Assembly: GCA_027943245.1 (NCBI GenBank)
Contig: JANDJZ010001772.1
Coordinates: 1-19,179, forward strand
Direction of reading: 5' to 3'
DNA from: Acanthamoeba sp. SK_2022b
Lineage: Eukaryota; Discosea; Longamoebia; Acanthamoebidae
Length of the DNA stretch: 19,179 bases
The notes beneath the pieces are model-generated. The model saw only the letters and a program-made list of their open reading frames with translations, searched no databases and was not told the origin of the DNA. Of the stretch, positions 16,530 through 19,179 are shown piece by piece. Within the stretch, counting starts at the first letter, position 1. The number at the start of each line of letters is the position of its first letter. A program made the translations under genes and the position numbers.

Positions 16530-16884
16530 GGTGATCTGCTTTTCTGATTTCGTGATGTGGTCGCGGAGATGCTCGCCACTCCAAATTTCTACAGTGCCAC
16601 CACACCTGACATTGGTGCGCGGTGGTCCGTCAGCCTTTCAGTGTCCGCTTTGTCGTATTTTCTGTGAAGTAGCTTTTCAACAACGAATGACGGCAACCGC
16701 TGCACTACCGTCCTTGCAGACGGCAGCTGCAGGCTGATCTGCGTCATTCACAGGGCAGTGGGCGAGTGACCGCGACGACCAACACTGGCCGTTGAAAGCT
16801 TCCGGCCGTGAACGACCGCTTCAACCGGTGGATTCAACCGGCCAACCCAACACATTCGTCAAACCTCAACCGGCTTGAGTCGCT
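16530..16884. other. Non-coding right border of the island
   Basis: This stretch holds the presumed promoter region of the minus-strand Avs-like operon (about 16530-16640) and the longest repeat copy (16702-16826). The ORFs seen here have no ribosome binding sites and overlap the repeat. After the repeat, TTCAACCGG occurs twice in close succession just before the stop codon of the AraC-type gene. I cannot define a -35/-10 pair with confidence. Confidence 0.55.
16702..16826 (+). repeat. Intergenic repeat, copy C (125 bp, full-length reference copy)
   Basis: The left 39 bases (16702-16740) are identical to copy B at 10041-10079. The right 97 bases (16730-16826) match copy A at 256-352 at about 93%, ungapped. 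Copy C is thus the only one showing both parts. It contains the palindrome GCAGCTGC, a GCAGA...TCTGC inverted pair and GGCCG...CGGCC around AAGCTT, so the transcript could fold. No reading frame explains the conservation. Confidence 0.87.
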
Positions 16885-17895
16885 TTACAGCGCCCGCACC
16901 GGAATGCAGATGTCGCAGCAGAACTCGCCGGTTTCGGCATCCATTGCGGTGGCCGCAGAAAACATCTCAAAGCAAGGCCGGTCGTCACATTGCATGCCGC
17001 TGGACGGCATCCATTCGCGCGTCAGCCACATCCAGGCATTGGCCAAGACCTCGGGTTTTCCCTTGAACCTTGCCACGGCGTAACGGCCGCCTGGCAGGGT
17101 TTGGGTGTCCACCTGGCCGCTGGCGACAAAATGTGCGGGGACTTCCACGCAGGCGTCATAGCGGCATTTGCTGGCGGGTGTGAGAGAGGGGTCGTCATAG
17201 CCTATGCCGTAGCACGTTTGATCGCTGAGGCCATTGGAATGCATCCACGGCGCAATGGTGCCTCGCCAGAATTGGCCTATGGCTGGCCCATAAGGGCCGA
17301 TCAAGCGTTGATAGGCGACATGTGCTTTGGGTAGATCAATGATGCGTACGTCCATGGCGATTTCTTCCTTCAGGTGACAAGAGCCCTGAGGTTCGCCGAA
17401 CGCGCGCAGGTCTTCCTGATGGAGATTGCCGAAGACCTGATCAGGATTGCTCTCCTGTCTGCCTGGCGGCTGTCCGATGGCGGCCGCCTGGGTTTTCAGC
17501 CGCTCAAGCGTGGTGGAGCGCCAGGCCGATGGCGTGCAGCCAAACTTGAGCTTGAAGGCGCGCGCAAATGCTTCGCCCGATTGGAAGCCGGTGGCCAAGG
17601 CGGTTTCAAGCACGGTTTCCTTGCTGCCGCAGGACAGCCGGAATGCCGCTTTCTCGAGCCGTCGGCGCTGCGCATAGCTGCCCAGCGTTTCTCCCATCCA
17701 TGCCGCGAAAATTCGGTGAAAGTGGAAGCGCGAGAAATTGGCGATGTCGGCCAGATGCGCGCCATCCAGAGGCTGATCCAGGTGGGCATCGATGTAGTTG
17801 AGCACGCGATTGATCCGTCGCGCGCGTACTCGGCGCGGATGCCTGCTCGGAAGGCTTTGTTTGTCATGGTCGTTGTTCTGGAAATCACCGTTCAT
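16885..17895 (-). CDS. AraC-family transcriptional regulator with GyrI-like effector domain
   Basis: The open frame gives 336 residues. Residues 27-127 are an AraC/XylS double helix-turn-helix at the N-terminus (LADIANFSRFHFHRIF is the first recognition region; ALATGFQSGEAFARAFK the second). A linker follows, then a GyrI/SOUL-type small-molecule-binding domain at about 180-336 (from MDVRIIDLPKAHVAYQRLIG). Proteins of this layout regulate genes in response to small, often toxic, hydrophobic compounds. The start is doubtful. The ATG at 17895 has no ribosome binding site, and residues 1-25 look out of frame. In the adjacent frame an ATG at 17867 opens MTNKAFRAG...AEYAR, which resembles the usual family N-terminus and would join at RINRVLNYID through a one-base shift near 17825. 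The gene lies 62 bases downstream of the HxlR gene on the same strand and may be co-transcribed. It is ordinary chromosomal content, not part of the island. Confidence 0.85.
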   Translation of the reverse strand: MNGDFQNNDHDKQSLPSRHPRRVRARRINRVLNYIDAHLDQPLDGAHLADIANFSRFHFHRIFAAWMGETLGSYAQRRRLEKAAFRLSCGSKETVLETALATGFQSGEAFARAFKLKFGCTPSAWRSTTLERLKTQAAAIGQPPGRQESNPDQVFGNLHQEDLRAFGEPQGSCHLKEEIAMDVRIIDLPKAHVAYQRLIGPYGPAIGQFWRGTIAPWMHSNGLSDQTCYGIGYDDPSLTPASKCRYDACVEVPAHFVASGQVDTQTLPGGRYAVARFKGKPEVLANAWMWLTREWMPSSGMQCDDRPCFEMFSAATAMDAETGEFCCDICIPVRAL

Positions 17896-17957
17896 GCGGC
17901 GATGGGGGCTTGCCTGTCAGCAGGGCGGATGGAGACAACCAGCCGGCGCAGCTCTCG

Positions 17958-18280
17958 TCAGGCCGGCGCCTTGCCTTTCACCCACAACCCAAACTCCTTC
18001 ATCACTTCCACCACGGGCTTGAGCCGCTCCCCATCGGGCGTCAGCTCGTACTCCACCTTGATCGGCGCCGTGGGGTAGACCGTGCGCTTGACCAGGCCCG
18101 CTTCCTCCAGCGCGCGAGGTCCAGGGTGAGGGAGCGTTGGGAAATGCCGGGCATGTCGCGGCGCAGGTCGTTGAAGCGCCGGGGGCCGTCGATGAGGTAG
18201 GAGGCGATGAGCAGCCTCCAACGGCCGCCCAGCAGGCGCATGGCTTCTTCCACGGAGCAGCCGGAGATGTTGGATTTCAT
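17958..18280 (-). pseudogene. HxlR-family transcriptional regulator, frameshifted
   Basis: The ATG at 18280 opens MKSNISGCSVEEAMRLLGG, followed by RRFNDLRRDMPGISQRSLT, the typical HxlR winged helix with a conserved N-terminal Cys8 and the GRW motif. After LTLD the frame becomes nonsense. The family-typical continuation (ALEEAGLVKRTVYPTAP, then VEYELTPDGERL) is in the next frame and ends with the TGA at 17958-17960. A single missing base near 18116, in a CGCGCG run, accounts for this; joined, the gene would be about 107 residues, normal for the family. HxlR proteins usually repress or activate a divergent neighbour in response to electrophiles or redox stress, here the GST gene. This is either a true pseudogene or a sequencing error. 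Confidence 0.82.
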
Positions 18281-18304
18281 AGCACATTCATCATAGGCAG
18301 GCGG

Positions 18305-18325
18305 TAGGTATATTTTTTTAACCTA
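18305..18325. promoter_or_regulatory. Palindromic operator candidate for the HxlR regulator
   Basis: TAGGTA and TAACCTA form near-perfect inverted arms around an AT-rich centre. The site lies 25 bases from the HxlR start and about 105 bases from the GST start. HxlR dimers bind such palindromes between divergent genes; binding here is inferred. Confidence 0.45.
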
Positions 18326-18379
18326 TGGGCAGTTTTATTGCCTTCTTCCAGATTGTTCCCTGGTGCATGACATTGGCCA

Positions 18380-18405
18380 GGGGCTGTGCCTGAACGCGCA
18401 GCCCC
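18380..18405 (+). other. Inverted repeat in the GST leader
   Basis: GGGGCTG (18380-18386) and CAGCCCC (18399-18405) form a perfect 7-bp stem with a 12-base loop, ending 24 bases before the GST start and followed by TTGTT. It could be a leader hairpin or the terminator of something now lost. I see no leader peptide. Confidence 0.35.
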
Positions 18406-18429
18406 TTGTTCCATCACCAGAGAAATTCC

Positions 18430-19062
18430 ATGAAGCTGTATTACCTGCCGGGCGCCTGTTCGCTGGCGCCGCACATTGTCCTCAACGAGCTGGGGCTTGA
18501 TTTCCAACTGGTCCGGGTGGACCACAAGACCCACCAGACGGAAGACGGCAGGGACTTCCGTGCGCTCAGCCCGTTCGGCTATGTCCCCCTGCTGGAATTG
18601 AACGACGGCAGCCTGCTGCGGGAAGGGCCCCCCGTCCTGCAGTACCTGGCGGACCTGCGGCCTGCATCGCTTCTGGCGCCAGCCCATGGCAGCCTGGAGC
18701 GCTATCGGCTGCTGGAGTGGCTGGCCTTTCTGAATTCGGAGATCCACAAGGGCTTCATCCCGCTGCTGTATGCGGTGGCGGCGGGAAAGTACGGCGTGGA
18801 GACGGCCAAGCCCAAGCTGGAGCAGCGGTATGCCTGGGTGAACGCGCAACTGGCCGGCAAGCGCTACCTGATGGGCGATGGCTTCACCGTGGCCGATGCC
18901 TATCTGTTCGCGCTTACGCAGTGGGGGCAGGCGCCGTGGCTGGAGTCGGTCTACAAGACGAGCATTCGCTTCGATGGCCTGGAGCATCTTGCCGGCTGGT
19001 ATGGGCGGATGCGGGAGCGGCCTGCCGTGCGCCAGTCGCTGCAGGCGGAAGGTTTGCGATAG
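18430..19062 (+). CDS. gst: Glutathione S-transferase, beta class
   Basis: This is a 210-residue cytosolic enzyme that conjugates glutathione to electrophiles or reduces peroxides and disulfides. Residues 1-77 form the thioredoxin-like domain. Cys10 in LPGACS is the beta-class catalytic cysteine, VPLL at 52-55 holds the cis-proline, and REG at 64-66 occupies the position that usually binds the gamma-glutamyl part of glutathione. Residues 88-205 form the helical domain, with His106 in SEIHKG (also a beta-class active-site residue) and the N-capping region GDGFTVADAYLF at 149-160. The length is normal. The ATG at 18430 fits the family start; upstream in-frame codons (TTG at 18406) add an unlikely leader. 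The ribosome binding site is weak. The gene is divergent from the HxlR gene, which may regulate it. The gene is intact and ordinary. Confidence 0.93.
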   Translation: MKLYYLPGACSLAPHIVLNELGLDFQLVRVDHKTHQTEDGRDFRALSPFGYVPLLELNDGSLLREGPPVLQYLADLRPASLLAPAHGSLERYRLLEWLAFLNSEIHKGFIPLLYAVAAGKYGVETAKPKLEQRYAWVNAQLAGKRYLMGDGFTVADAYLFALTQWGQAPWLESVYKTSIRFDGLEHLAGWYGRMRERPAVRQSLQAEGLR

Positions 19063-19066
19063 GGCC

Positions 19067-19091
19067 GGTGGCCGCCACGCATGCGGCCACC
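19067..19091 (+). terminator. Hairpin after the GST gene, likely terminator
   Basis: GGTGGCCGC and GCGGCCACC form a perfect 9-bp GC-rich stem with a 7-base loop, starting 5 bases after the stop codon. There is no strong T-run afterwards (only CACTTT), so it may act as a weak terminator or an RNA-stabilising hairpin. The remaining bases to 19179 hold nothing recognisable. Confidence 0.5.
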
Positions 19092-19179
19092 ACGCACTTT
19101 GCTGCGTCATGGCAAGCAGCCCGCGCCTTGCGGTCTTGAGGGTGCCCAATGCAAATTGTCTGACGGGAAGTGACGTGGT

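Larger units (their letters stand above)
18281..18429. promoter_or_regulatory. Divergent HxlR / GST promoter region
   Basis: This 149-base intergenic region lies between divergent starts. It is AT-rich in its left third, unlike the genes around it, and holds the palindrome at 18305-18325 and an inverted repeat at 18380-18405. Promoters for both genes should be here. Confidence 0.6.

Noticed and set aside
256..16826. Integron-type attC sites at module borders
   Set aside because: The repeats sit at cassette-like borders, but I could not find properly paired attC core sites and no integrase gene is visible. Kept only as an unclassified repeat.
256..16826. CRISPR array
   Set aside because: The copies are far apart, unequal in length and separated by genes; there are no short regular spacers.

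Overview
This is a high-GC window from a proteobacterium. The three right-end genes (a beta-class glutathione S-transferase, an HxlR-type regulator and an AraC/GyrI-type regulator) are of the kind common in Burkholderiales such as Comamonadaceae. That placement is an inference from protein style and codon use; Xanthomonadaceae or Pseudomonas are not excluded. Between non-coding left DNA (1-524) and this ordinary chromosomal block (16885-19062) lies an accessory island with two modules that look like bacterial immunity or conflict systems.

Module 1 (525-9739, plus strand) is a tightly packed operon built around serine proteases and NTPases. It contains a subtilisin-like (S8) protease that runs, across an apparent one-base frameshift near 1878, into a trypsin-like protease. 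Next is a protein combining an N-terminal effector-associated-domain-like segment, a second trypsin-like protease and a C-terminal AAA/STAND-like ATPase domain. Then come a 988-residue STAND-type NTPase, an exported coiled-coil protein of unknown family, and a small ORF with an apparent frameshift. The genes overlap by 1-4 bases or are closely spaced. The cytoplasmic protease/NTPase set resembles the NTP-dependent conflict systems that use EAD adaptor domains. The natural reading is that the NTPase(s) sense a trigger and switch on proteolysis; this is inferred.

Module 2 (10249-16529, minus strand) is a two-gene operon. First is a 1616-residue protein with an N-terminal Cap4/Mrr-like PD-(D/E)XK nuclease domain, a central STAND ATPase and about 900 residues of helical sensor-like sequence, an architecture like Avs (AVAST) proteins. 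Coupled to it by a 4-base overlap is a 477-residue protein with an HsdR-N-like PD-(D/E)XK nuclease core and a C-terminal Cys/His cluster. By eye this module is less GC-rich than module 1.

Copies of one intergenic repeat, all in the same orientation, bracket the modules. A 97-bp copy at 256-352 is about 93% identical, without gaps, to 16730-16826. A 39-bp perfect copy at 10041-10079 matches 16702-16740. The repeats therefore sit left of module 1, between the modules, and right of module 2.

Right block: a GST gene (plus) diverges from a frameshifted HxlR gene (minus), with a palindrome between them. An AraC/GyrI gene lies downstream of HxlR on the minus strand and may also carry a frame break near its N-terminus. 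Up to four single-base frame breaks in 19 kb raise the question of sequencing error versus real decay. No rRNA, tRNA, CRISPR array or transposase was recognised.
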